Of a stretch of 64,000 nucleotides of DNA, positions 49,980 through 58,206 are shown piece by piece. This DNA comes from CAYTID01 sp964437735 (GTDB taxonomy: Bacteria > Bacteroidota > Ignavibacteria > UBA10030 > BY39). The notes below the pieces were generated by a model, which searched no databases, was not told the DNA's origin, and worked only from the letters and a program-made list of their open reading frames with translations. The DNA lies in the NCBI GenBank assembly GCA_964437735.1, contig CAYTID010000004.1, forward strand, positions 1 through 64,000. The letters run 5' to 3'. Within the stretch, counting starts at the first letter, position 1. The number at the start of each line of letters is the position of its first letter. Position numbers and translations under genes: made by a program.

Positions 49980-50034
49980 GTATTTGACATTTCAAATACT
50001 TATTTCTAAATTCGTAAAAAAGAAAAGGTAAAAA

Positions 50035-51114
50035 ATGGATAATATAAACAGACGCAATTTTTTAAAGTCGACTGTGATAATCGGAACGGGAAGCATTATC
50101 GCAGGGGGATTTCCGGCAAAAATTTTTCCTGAAAATATAAAACCTGTTTCTTTTAAACCCATTGTGATTGCAAGCGCAAACGGCATCCCGGCTGTCAATA
50201 AAGCAATGGAAATGATTAATTCGGGGGCGGATGTTCTTGAAGCAATTATATCTGGCGTCAATATCGTCGAAGATGATCCGAACGATGACAGCGTAGGTTT
50301 TGGAGGTTTGCCCAATGAAGAAGGAATTGTAGAGTTAGATGCTGCTGTGATGCATGGTCCAAGTTATCGCGGAGGAGCAGTAGCGTCCTTACGGAATATT
50401 AAAAATCCTTCCAGAGTTGCACAAGCAGTGATGGAAAGAACTGACCATGTACTAATTGTTGGTGATGGCGCACTGAGGTTTGCAAAAGCTCACGGCTTTA
50501 AGGAGGAAAATTTACTCACAGAAGAATCAAGAAAAAAATGGTTGAAGTGGAAAGAAAATCTGAGCACGGAGGACGACTGGTTACCACCTCATAGTATCGA
50601 TGATGACGATATCGGTGAATATCGTAAATCCTATTTTCGACACTATGGCACAATCCATTGCAGCGGCCTGGATTTAAATGGAAATTTATCTTGTGTTACA
50701 ACAACCAGCGGACTTGCTTATAAAATTCCCGGAAGAGTTGGTGATTCACCAATAATAGGAGCCGGTCTTTATGTCGACAATGAAGTAGGTGCAGCCGGTT
50801 CAACAGGAAGAGGTGAAGCGAATTTGCTGAATTGCAGCTCTGTGCTGATAGTTGAATGGATGCGGCAAGGGAAATCACCCGAAGAAGCTTGTCTGCTTGC
50901 CTGTAAAAGAATAAATGAACGCTGTCGGGAAAAACGACTCCGGGATGAAAAAGGAAGATTTAAACATAATGTAAAGTTTTATGCAATTAATAAAAAGGGA
51001 GAATATGGTGGCGCAGCGATTTGGAGCGGCGGCAAATACGGTGAAATTTTATTTGCTTTACACGATGGAACTTCTGCAAAAATATTAAAAGGGGTATCTT
51101 TATTTAAAATATAA
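50035..51114 (+). CDS. Exported N4-(beta-N-acetylglucosaminyl)-L-asparaginase (Ntn-hydrolase)
   Basis: It cleaves the GlcNAc-asparagine bond of glycopeptides. It has 359 residues with a twin-arginine signal (NRRNFLKSTVIIGTG), so it is probably folded before export. The precursor self-cleaves before the nucleophilic threonine in HYGTIHCSGLD near residue 206; KIPGRVGDSPIIGAGLYVD and GAAGSTGRGE are the conserved beta-chain motifs. DPNDDSVGFGGLPNEEG fits the alpha chain. It could also be called an isoaspartyl peptidase-like enzyme, but the RVGDSPI pattern favours glycosylasparaginase. The next gene is a secreted GH5 enzyme, so both may handle glycoprotein glycans. Confidence 0.87.
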   Translation: MDNINRRNFLKSTVIIGTGSIIAGGFPAKIFPENIKPVSFKPIVIASANGIPAVNKAMEMINSGADVLEAIISGVNIVEDDPNDDSVGFGGLPNEEGIVELDAAVMHGPSYRGGAVASLRNIKNPSRVAQAVMERTDHVLIVGDGALRFAKAHGFKEENLLTEESRKKWLKWKENLSTEDDWLPPHSIDDDDIGEYRKSYFRHYGTIHCSGLDLNGNLSCVTTTSGLAYKIPGRVGDSPIIGAGLYVDNEVGAAGSTGRGEANLLNCSSVLIVEWMRQGKSPEEACLLACKRINERCREKRLRDEKGRFKHNVKFYAINKKGEYGGAAIWSGGKYGEILFALHDGTSAKILKGVSLFKI

Positions 51115-51154
51115 CTGTTTATTCCTTAGTCTTCTTTCATTTATTAATAGCTCT

Positions 51155-52681
51155 ATGATTAATAAAGTAAAAATGGTTTCGATTTTTATTTTACTTATGG
51201 AAATATTTTTTATATATATTCAATATTCTTATGCTCAGGAATCAGAATTTATAAAAAAATCCGGAGAAAATTTTGTTCTAAATGGAAAATTTTATTATTC
51301 AATAGGTGCAAATTGTTATTATTTGCAAAATCTTTCCGCTCTTGGAGATACAACTAAAGTAAATGAGATATTTATTGAGGCAAAACAACTCGGGATTAAT
51401 ACATTACGTACATGGGGTTTTTATGATTCTTCCGATTCAACAAATAAAGCAGTAATTCAATATGCACCCGGAGTTTTTAATGAGGAAGGCTTAAAAGCAC
51501 TCGATTTTGTATTGTTAAAAGCAAGAGAACACTCAATCCGACTTATAATTCCGTTTGTAAACAATTGGGAGGATTATGGGGGAATGAATCAATATGTTTG
51601 TTGGTATGCAGGAGAAAAAATGGAAAAGGTAAATTCTTCTATAAAAGGACAAAAAATCGTTTATGGTGTCGGAGGCAGAAGTTATCGGGTAAAATTTACG
51701 GATATTATTACACATGATGATTTTTATAAAAATAGTGTAATTAAAGAGTGGTATAAAAATTATGTTTACAAAATTTTAACAAGGATTAATACTTATACAA
51801 ATATTGCATATCGAGACGACCCAGTTGTTATGGCTTGGGAGCTCGCTAATGAACCTAGATCGAGCGATAGGACGGGTGAAATTGTTTTCGAATGGATGAA
51901 TGAAATGGCTTCATTCATTAAGGAGATAGATACAAATCATTTAGTAGGTACAGGGGAAGAGGGTTTCGATGTATCTAACAATACTTATTTTGATGTTTCG
52001 AAATATCCATCATGGATGTTTAATGGTTCTGCAGGAATCTCGTTTTCAAAAAATGTTGCCATTAATGATGTAGATATGGCGGGAATACATTTTTATCATG
52101 AAGCATGGAACTTAAATTATAATCAAATTAATTTTTGGATTCATGATCATTATAGGTTTTCTAAATTGATAAAAAAACCGATATATTTTGGCGAGGTGGG
52201 AGTTAGAAAAAATAAATCGCAATATTATGATTATTTTTTTAACAAGGTATTAAATAATAATATTTCCGGAATTTTATTATGGCAATTATCATATAAAGGG
52301 AGTCCTTATTTAGATCCTTATTCTTTTAATTGTCCTGATAATCAAGAAATCTGCATTTTGTTTCAAAAATACAGTGATAAATTTTATCAAAAAATTGATC
52401 GCATTGTAATAATTCCTGATTTTAATCAATTGCTGCATAATTATCCTAATCCATTCAACAAAGTAACGCTTATTACATACGAAGTTGAAAAACCGAGATT
52501 GATAATACTGGAAGTTTATAATCTATTAGGGCAAAAAGTATTTGATTTAGTTAACCATTATCATCAAGCAGGTGAGTATAAAGTAATATTTGACGGCAGT
52601 TCATTCACAAGCGGAATTTATTACGTATTAATGAGATATAGCGGTGGATTTTCGGGATTGAAAACAGTATTGATACGTTGA
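51155..52681 (+). CDS. T9SS-secreted glycoside hydrolase family 5 enzyme, mannanase-like
   Basis: It has 508 residues: a signal peptide (VSIFILLMEIFFIYI...YAQ), a GH5 (beta/alpha)8 barrel, and a type A sorting domain. Seen: GINTLRTWGFYDSSD near residue 80, the acid/base in MAWELANEPRSSD near 232, HFYHEAW, and the nucleophile in KPIYFGEVGVRK near 345. This pattern fits GH5 subfamily 7 endo-beta-mannanases. The C-terminus LLHNYPNPFN ... LEVYNLLGQKVFDLV ... GIYYVL marks T9SS export and surface attachment. The gene is more AT-rich than its neighbours (many AAT, TAT and AAA codons), which may indicate recent gain. Confidence 0.85.
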   Translation: MINKVKMVSIFILLMEIFFIYIQYSYAQESEFIKKSGENFVLNGKFYYSIGANCYYLQNLSALGDTTKVNEIFIEAKQLGINTLRTWGFYDSSDSTNKAVIQYAPGVFNEEGLKALDFVLLKAREHSIRLIIPFVNNWEDYGGMNQYVCWYAGEKMEKVNSSIKGQKIVYGVGGRSYRVKFTDIITHDDFYKNSVIKEWYKNYVYKILTRINTYTNIAYRDDPVVMAWELANEPRSSDRTGEIVFEWMNEMASFIKEIDTNHLVGTGEEGFDVSNNTYFDVSKYPSWMFNGSAGISFSKNVAINDVDMAGIHFYHEAWNLNYNQINFWIHDHYRFSKLIKKPIYFGEVGVRKNKSQYYDYFFNKVLNNNISGILLWQLSYKGSPYLDPYSFNCPDNQEICILFQKYSDKFYQKIDRIVIIPDFNQLLHNYPNPFNKVTLITYEVEKPRLIILEVYNLLGQKVFDLVNHYHQAGEYKVIFDGSSFTSGIYYVLMRYSGGFSGLKTVLIR

Positions 52682-52788
52682 ATTTAAAACATTTCTTGAC
52701 ATTTACATTTCTCTTTATTATTTTGCCCGCATGATCACAATTAAATCAGTTTATTGAAAACCTGAAATAGAAAAGCCGCACTGCTGAA

Positions 52789-53334
52789 ATGGCAAAGCTA
52801 ACTTACGAAGAAATACAGGAACGGTTTAATACGTCAAAGGATTTTAATGAAATTTTTGATGCTTTCGAAGCCGCAATCAACAGCAATATTAAAAATATTG
52901 AACTTTACCGCCAATTATTTTGGAACGACGCACTTTCGCACGACGAGCTCTGTTTGTTCGGCGAGAAGCTGGCTGAAGTATTTCCGGATATGAAATACGA
53001 TGTATACATGTGGCTTGGAAAGGTATTTGAAGTCACATACTCCATGTACGATAATTACGAATCTACTATAAGATATTTCAGAAAAGCTGCTGATGTTAAG
53101 CCTGACGAAATCGAAACGTATATTGCAGTAAGCGACTGCTATGAGCCTGATTTAAATTTACCTCCTATCGATATAATTTTAGACTTTGTAAAAAACGGAC
53201 TCTTACATGTAAAAGATCCAACACATCTCTATTTGAGATTATCTGAACTTTATGAAAAAACCGGTAATTATGAACAAAGCGATTATTACCGGCGTAAAGC
53301 AGATGAGAGTGGAGGCGCGCATCCAGAAGGATGA
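52789..53334 (+). CDS. Tetratricopeptide-like protein
   Basis: It has 181 residues with helical repeat text: YESTIRYFRKAADVKPDEIETYIAVSDCY and LYLRLSELYEKTGNYEQSDYYRRKADE, which are TPR-like units. No signal peptide is visible, so it is probably cytoplasmic. The function is unknown. Its stop overlaps the ATG of the next gene (an EamA transporter) by 4 bases, so they are translationally coupled. Confidence 0.65.
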   Translation: MAKLTYEEIQERFNTSKDFNEIFDAFEAAINSNIKNIELYRQLFWNDALSHDELCLFGEKLAEVFPDMKYDVYMWLGKVFEVTYSMYDNYESTIRYFRKAADVKPDEIETYIAVSDCYEPDLNLPPIDIILDFVKNGLLHVKDPTHLYLRLSELYEKTGNYEQSDYYRRKADESGGAHPEG

Positions 53335-54236
53335 AATCTTATAAAGGTTACATTTTCATTCTTTTCGGAACAATATTCTGGGGAATATCTGCTACTATAG
53401 CTAAATTTCTTTATACTAAACAGGTCGAAACCTTGATACTTGTGCAAACCAGAGTTACTATTTCGGCGATATTAATTTTTGTTTTTTTCTTAATATTTAA
53501 ACGGGAGTTATTAAAAATACAATTCACGCATTTATTTTCTTTTGTGTTGCTTGGAGTGATAGGTGTGGCGATGTCGAATTTTACCTATTATTTTACAATT
53601 CAGCAGACAAATGTATCAACCGCAATACTACTTCAATACATGGCTCCGCTCCTGGTATTGCTTTATGCTGCGTTCACAAAAGAAGAATCGCTCTCGTGGA
53701 TAAAAATAGCGGCAGCATTTATTTCAATAAGCGGCTGTTTTCTGGCGGTTGCCGGAAAAGAATTTTCATTTATTCACGTAAGCAGGCTTGGTTTGATTGT
53801 TGGTGTGGCATCCGCTTTTTGCTGGGCTTTTGCTAATGTTTATTTGCGTCACATTCTAATAAACTATTCTGTGTGGACAATTATAGTCTATTCATTTTTA
53901 GCAGCATCGATATTTTGGTTATTTGTTAATCCTCCATGGGTTATCATCGAAGCAAAATATACACCTGAACTTTGGGGAATGTTTTTCGGATTTGCAATAA
54001 TATCGGTTCTTATTCCCCATTCATTTTATTTTTCTGGACTGAGATATATTACCGCTTCACGGGCAATTATTACTGGTACATTCGAGCCTATTGTTGCGAT
54101 TATATCTTCATATTTATTCTTACATCATATACTGGATGAAATCCAGATTTTCGGTGCCGTGATGGTTGTTGCAGCAATTGTTTTGCTCCAGATGAAAAAA
54201 GAAAAATTTCAGGAAATTAAAATTCAAAATCAATAA
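53331..54236 (+). CDS. EamA/DMT family transporter
   Basis: This inner-membrane permease has 301 residues and ten predicted helices in two five-helix EamA repeats. Typical text is FGTIFWGISATIAKFLYT in helix one, TNVSTAILLQYMAPLLVLLYAAF at the end of the first repeat, and the matching ITASRAIITGTFEPIVAIISSYLFL in the second. The family exports amino acids or other metabolites; the substrate is not predictable. It overlaps the upstream TPR-like gene by 4 bases and is 2 bases from the TrmH gene, so a three-gene operon is likely. Confidence 0.88.
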   Translation: MKSYKGYIFILFGTIFWGISATIAKFLYTKQVETLILVQTRVTISAILIFVFFLIFKRELLKIQFTHLFSFVLLGVIGVAMSNFTYYFTIQQTNVSTAILLQYMAPLLVLLYAAFTKEESLSWIKIAAAFISISGCFLAVAGKEFSFIHVSRLGLIVGVASAFCWAFANVYLRHILINYSVWTIIVYSFLAASIFWLFVNPPWVIIEAKYTPELWGMFFGFAIISVLIPHSFYFSGLRYITASRAIITGTFEPIVAIISSYLFLHHILDEIQIFGAVMVVAAIVLLQMKKEKFQEIKIQNQ

Positions 54237-54238
54237 AA

Positions 54239-54817
54239 ATGACAGAAAAAAGAGAAAATAAAATCAAAAATATTTTAAGTAAACGACAACCCGATCTGAC
54301 CGTAGTTATCGAAAACATACACGATCCTCATAATGTAAGCGCAATTCTCCGGTCGGCTGATGCGGTTGGCGTTAAAGAAATACACCTTATTTATACCGTT
54401 GAAAAATTTCCTAAACTGGGTAAAAAAAGTTCTGCAAGCGCCGTTAAATGGGTTGAACGAAAAAGACATAATTCTGTAAAAGAATGTTATGAGTATTTAT
54501 GGTCTGAGGGTTTTAAAATATATGCAACCCATCTTGGAAGCATATCTAAATCTCTTTACGAATTAAATTTAGCCAAAAAGGTTGCCCTTGTTTTCGGGAA
54601 TGAACATCACGGCGTTTCAGATGAAGCTGCAGAATTAGCAGACGGAAATTTTCAAATACCAATGACCGGTATGATACAAAGTTTGAACGTTTCTGTAGCT
54701 TGTGCCGTTACATTATATGAAGCAATGCGACAACGTTTGAATAAGGGTTTTTATGATAAACCAAAATTCAGTAAGAGCGATCTTGAAATACTGTTCAATG
54801 AGTGGTCGAAAAAATAG
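54239..54817 (+). CDS. TrmH/SpoU family tRNA or rRNA 2'-O-methyltransferase
   Basis: It has 192 residues with the SPOUT knot motifs: IENIHDPHNVSAILRSADAVGV (motif 1), VALVFGNEHHGVSDEAAELAD (motif 2) and IPMTGMIQSLNVSVACAVTLYEAM (motif 3, S-adenosylmethionine site). The length and the MTG...SLNVSVA pattern fit TrmH, which methylates G18 of tRNA, more than RlmB. The assignment to tRNA is inferred. It follows the EamA gene by 2 bases. Confidence 0.87.
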   Translation: MTEKRENKIKNILSKRQPDLTVVIENIHDPHNVSAILRSADAVGVKEIHLIYTVEKFPKLGKKSSASAVKWVERKRHNSVKECYEYLWSEGFKIYATHLGSISKSLYELNLAKKVALVFGNEHHGVSDEAAELADGNFQIPMTGMIQSLNVSVACAVTLYEAMRQRLNKGFYDKPKFSKSDLEILFNEWSKK

Positions 54818-54847
54818 TACATAAACAAAATTTAATACGGAGGTAAA

Positions 54848-55348
54848 ATGAGTAGAATAATAAATGGGGATTTAATACCGGGTTTCGAAAATTTACCGGG
54901 CGTTGACGGAAAAAATTATAGTTTATCCGATTTTTCTAATAAAAAAATTCTTGTCATACTGTTGTCTTGCAATCATTGTCCTTATGTAAAAGCATACGAG
55001 GAGAGAATGATGGCTTTTCAAACTAAATATGATTCTGCGGATATACAGCTTGTGGCAATCAATTCAAATGAAACTGAAAATTATCCGGATGATAATTTTG
55101 AGGAAATGGTTAAAAATGCTAAACAGAAAAACTTTAATTTTATATATCTGAGAGATGATGATCAGTCGGTTGCGGATGTTTTTGGGGCTACACACACGCC
55201 GGAGTTTTTTGTTTTCGACAATAACTGGCAAAACCCCGGTGATGTTAAAGAAAAATATCTTGAGGAAGCTGTCGAAGAGTTATTAATAAATGAAAAAGTA
55301 AGAATTCCCGAAACTTACTCGATCGGATGTACAATTAAGTGGAAATGA
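54848..55348 (+). CDS. Thioredoxin-like redoxin, missing an internal strand
   Basis: It has 166 residues of the AhpC/TSA-like redoxin group with LSCNHCPYVKAYEERM (C41-x-x-C44), INSNETENYPDDNFEEMV, and the C-terminal SIGCTIKWK. In relatives the text after TPEFFVFD continues with about a dozen residues like a LVYxGxxDD strand and turn before NWQ-type text; here FVFD is followed directly by NNWQNPGDV. This looks like an in-frame deletion, and the protein may be unstable or altered. Its gene starts with a GGAGG site. It ends 12 bases before the convergent deaminase gene. Confidence 0.82.
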   Translation: MSRIINGDLIPGFENLPGVDGKNYSLSDFSNKKILVILLSCNHCPYVKAYEERMMAFQTKYDSADIQLVAINSNETENYPDDNFEEMVKNAKQKNFNFIYLRDDDQSVADVFGATHTPEFFVFDNNWQNPGDVKEKYLEEAVEELLINEKVRIPETYSIGCTIKWK

Positions 55349-55360
55349 TTAATAATAATT

Positions 55361-55867
55361 CTATAAAAGTACAACCCACTTTCCCTCAATATTACTGACC
55401 TCCCCGACATTTGTTTTTGTCCATTCATTTTCCACATCGATGATGTCGATTTTATAATCATCGTCGTAAGTAATTACCTGTGCAATCCCGGAATTAATGA
55501 TCATCCGTATGCAAAGTTTGCAAGGTTTGGCATTTGTCATTGTCATCCCGGTTTTTACATCAATTCCGACGAGGTATAATTTCGAGTTCAGCATATCAAA
55601 ACGATTTGAATGGAGAATTGCATTTTGTTCAGCGTGAACGGAACGGCACCATTCGTAATGCTCGCCCGGTTTCGCGTTCCGCTCTTCACGCAAACAAAAA
55701 TTTATATCAATACAATTCACGGTTCCTCTTGGTGCACCGCAATAGCCCGTAGATAATATCTGGTCTGACTGAACTATCACAGCGCCGTATTTGCGGCGAA
55801 GACAAGTGCTCCGCTGTGAAACTTCGCTGGCAATGTTCAAATAATATTCATCTTTTGAAATTCTCAT
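55361..55867 (-). CDS. dCMP/cytidine deaminase family protein
   Basis: This zinc-dependent nucleotide deaminase has 168 residues. The catalytic motif is SVHAEQNAIL (His zinc ligand and Glu) followed by PCKLCIRMIINSGI (PCxxC zinc ligands). The N-terminal text YYLNIASEVSQRSTCLRRKYGAVIV matches the dCMP deaminase (ComEB-like) family, including a conserved CxxR-type stretch. It probably supplies dUMP from dCMP for thymidylate. Downstream is a short gap and the convergent redoxin gene. Confidence 0.87.
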   Translation of the reverse strand: MRISKDEYYLNIASEVSQRSTCLRRKYGAVIVQSDQILSTGYCGAPRGTVNCIDINFCLREERNAKPGEHYEWCRSVHAEQNAILHSNRFDMLNSKLYLVGIDVKTGMTMTNAKPCKLCIRMIINSGIAQVITYDDDYKIDIIDVENEWTKTNVGEVSNIEGKWVVLL

Positions 55868-55877
55868 GTAATGATAT

Positions 55878-55970
55878 TTAGTTATTCTTTTTTTCTATTA
55901 ATCCCATAATCAATGTCCGGATTGAACACAATACCCCGATAAAAAATCCTATTTTAATAATTGTATTCAT
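55878..55970 (-). CDS. 30-residue hydrophobic microprotein (possible)
   Basis: A 30-codon frame starts at ATG 55970 behind a strong GGAGAGGG site and encodes one hydrophobic helix (IKIGFFIGVLCSI) with a basic end. It lies between the Yip1-like gene and the deaminase gene on the same strand. It is too short to identify and could be a chance frame. Confidence 0.3.
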   Translation of the reverse strand: MNTIIKIGFFIGVLCSIRTLIMGLIEKKNN

Positions 55971-55999
55971 GATTTCACCCTCTCCAAATTGCTGCAATT

Positions 56000-56767
56000 T
56001 TATCTGAGACCTATTCCCCCCAAAACAGAAACTATTACCCATAGAATCCACAGACCGTATGTAATGGTCAAACCTGTTCTTGTTGATTTGTCGGTCAATT
56101 TTGCCAAACCAAAACCTAACAAACCATACTGCCATAGAGTAAAAATGTTTATCTGTGACATTAAAGAATGAAGCTTGTTATTAACGTCGAAGTCGTTTAC
56201 GAAAATCAATCCTAATCCGGGGGAAGCAAACATAGAATCAAAAAAGTACATAAGCAGCATAGTAATTACTCCTCCGAAGATACTTATCATACTTACGAGA
56301 CCGTATAATTCCAGAACTTTTGTATACCCGAGGCTGAATTTTAATCCTAATTTCATTATCAGAAATAAAATTAACGATACACCAAAAAATATTAAAGCCA
56401 CCATAACAGCGGCAGATATTCCGCCAATAGCAATAAACATTATTGGTCCGCTTTTTCGCATCCCTTCAGTATATTGGTCGGCTTGCTCATCTGACATCTT
56501 ACCCTTTTCAACGTTTTCATAAATTTTTTCTGATTGCATGTCATAGATTTGTTCCCGTAAAATTTCATTATAGTACATGGCTGTTACCATAAATATTCCT
56601 AAGAACATACTTAATAAAAGTGGTACTACCCAGGAACTCGATCTTACAGGATTCGCTTTCAGTTCATCTAGTAATTCGCCGGGGGATGCGAAAACATTTG
56701 TTATGCGGTTTGTCAGTGATGTAAATTCGGGGCTCTGGTTTTCTGATGGTTGTACAATTTGTTCCAT
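56000..56767 (-). CDS. Yip1-like multi-pass membrane protein
   Basis: It has 255 residues: an N-terminal cytoplasmic part (TNVFASPGELLDELKANP) then about five membrane helices, with SSWVVPLLLSMFLGIFMVT and SLILFLIMKLGLKFSLGYTKVLELYGLVS. The layout matches the bacterial YIP1 (Yip1/DUF1282-like) family. Its role is unknown. The ATG has an AGGAGAG site. It is followed by a possible microprotein gene and by the deaminase. Confidence 0.72.
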   Translation of the reverse strand: MEQIVQPSENQSPEFTSLTNRITNVFASPGELLDELKANPVRSSSWVVPLLLSMFLGIFMVTAMYYNEILREQIYDMQSEKIYENVEKGKMSDEQADQYTEGMRKSGPIMFIAIGGISAAVMVALIFFGVSLILFLIMKLGLKFSLGYTKVLELYGLVSMISIFGGVITMLLMYFFDSMFASPGLGLIFVNDFDVNNKLHSLMSQINIFTLWQYGLLGFGLAKLTDKSTRTGLTITYGLWILWVIVSVLGGIGLR

Positions 56768-56837
56768 TATCTCTCCTTTTGTTTTTTACAAAATAATAAA
56801 AAACAAACGGAGTGTCAATAAAAATTTATAGAATTAA

Positions 56838-58085
56838 TTACCATCTTCTTGGAACATTCTTGACGCATCTGACTGTATCTCTGCCAATAAGTAATTCTTC
56901 GTTTGTCGGAATGACAAATGCTTTTAAGCGGGAATCAGGACTTGAAATTTCTCCTTCTTTACCGTTAATAGTCTGATTATTAAGTTTTTTATCGAGTGTT
57001 AGACCGAACCATTCAAGTCCGTCACAAATCCTCTTTCTGATTTCAGGACTATTCTCACCAATACCACCCGCGAACAAAATGGCGTCGGCGCCCTTCATTT
57101 CAGCAAGATATGCCCCTATATATTTTTTCGCCCTTCCGCTGAATATCTCAATCGCTAATCGGGCTCTCCTGTCCTGATGTTCCTTTTCTTCAGCAATTAA
57201 ATCTCGCATGTCATTTGTAAGTCCTGATAATCCAAGCAGACCGGATTGCTTATTCAGCACGGTGTCAATTTCATTAAACGACATTCCCTCTTTATGATGA
57301 AGAAATTCAATGATCGCAGGGTCTAAATCTCCTCCGCGGGTACCCATAACCAAACCTTCAAGCGGAGTTAATCCCATTGAAGTATCTATTGACTCCCCCG
57401 ATTTCACAGCACAGGCGGAACAACCATTGCCAAGATGCAAAGTAATCACATTCACTTTTTCCCGTTTGATGCCAACAAGTTGACGGTACCGGTAAGCGAT
57501 GTACCTGTGTGATGTTCCATGGAATCCATACTTTCTGATTTTATGCCTACGATAAAGTTGATAAGGGATAGCATACAAATAAGAAGTTTCAGGCATTGTC
57601 GAATGAAATGCGGTATCGAATACAGCGATCTGAGGAACTCCGGGTCCCAGAAGTTCTTTTGCCGCTAAAATACCTTTTAGATTCGCCGGATTATGCAATG
57701 GCGCTAACTCTATACAGTCTTCTATTCCGTCAATAACTTTATCGTCGATAAGTACCGACATAGTAAATTTTTCAGCGCCGTGAACTACCCTATGTCCGAC
57801 TGCATGAATATCAGCGAGAGAACTTATTCCCTTAATTTTAGATTCAGGACTGATGATCCATCTTAAAATATAATCCAGCGCAGCCCTGTGGTCGCGTATC
57901 GGAACTGCCTGTTTGATTTTTGGCTGCCCTTCGGCTTGTAAAGTTATCAGTGATTGTGTGCCGATTCGTTCGAGAATACCACCGGCTAATCGCTTATCTT
58001 CATTTTTTTCTATTAGATCCAGATCGGTATGTATGATCTGAAATTTAACTGAGGATGATCCACAGTTAATTACTAGTACATTCAT
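56838..58085 (-). CDS. ackA: Acetate kinase
   Basis: It converts acetyl phosphate and ADP to acetate and ATP. It has 415 residues of the ASKHA fold with LVINCGSSSVKFQII at the start, AVGHRVVHGAEKF near residue 100, FGFHGTSHRYIAYRY-type text (KYGFHGTSHRYIAYR), HLGNGCSACAV and STGLTPLEG-type text (SMGLTPLEGLVMGTRGGDLDP) near 220-240, and the C-terminal FAGGIGENSPEIR. The length is normal. No phosphotransacetylase gene is beside it in this window, unlike the common ackA-pta pairing. Confidence 0.94.
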   Translation of the reverse strand: MNVLVINCGSSSVKFQIIHTDLDLIEKNEDKRLAGGILERIGTQSLITLQAEGQPKIKQAVPIRDHRAALDYILRWIISPESKIKGISSLADIHAVGHRVVHGAEKFTMSVLIDDKVIDGIEDCIELAPLHNPANLKGILAAKELLGPGVPQIAVFDTAFHSTMPETSYLYAIPYQLYRRHKIRKYGFHGTSHRYIAYRYRQLVGIKREKVNVITLHLGNGCSACAVKSGESIDTSMGLTPLEGLVMGTRGGDLDPAIIEFLHHKEGMSFNEIDTVLNKQSGLLGLSGLTNDMRDLIAEEKEHQDRRARLAIEIFSGRAKKYIGAYLAEMKGADAILFAGGIGENSPEIRKRICDGLEWFGLTLDKKLNNQTINGKEGEISSPDSRLKAFVIPTNEELLIGRDTVRCVKNVPRRW

Positions 58086-58206
58086 TATTATGCTCCATTG
58101 ATTATTTGTTTCGAAAGGACTGGTGTAACCTGATGACTAAATATAAGGATTTTTAATAATAAAATGAAATTCAGTAATTTAAACTATAGAGCATAATTGT
58201 TTATTT

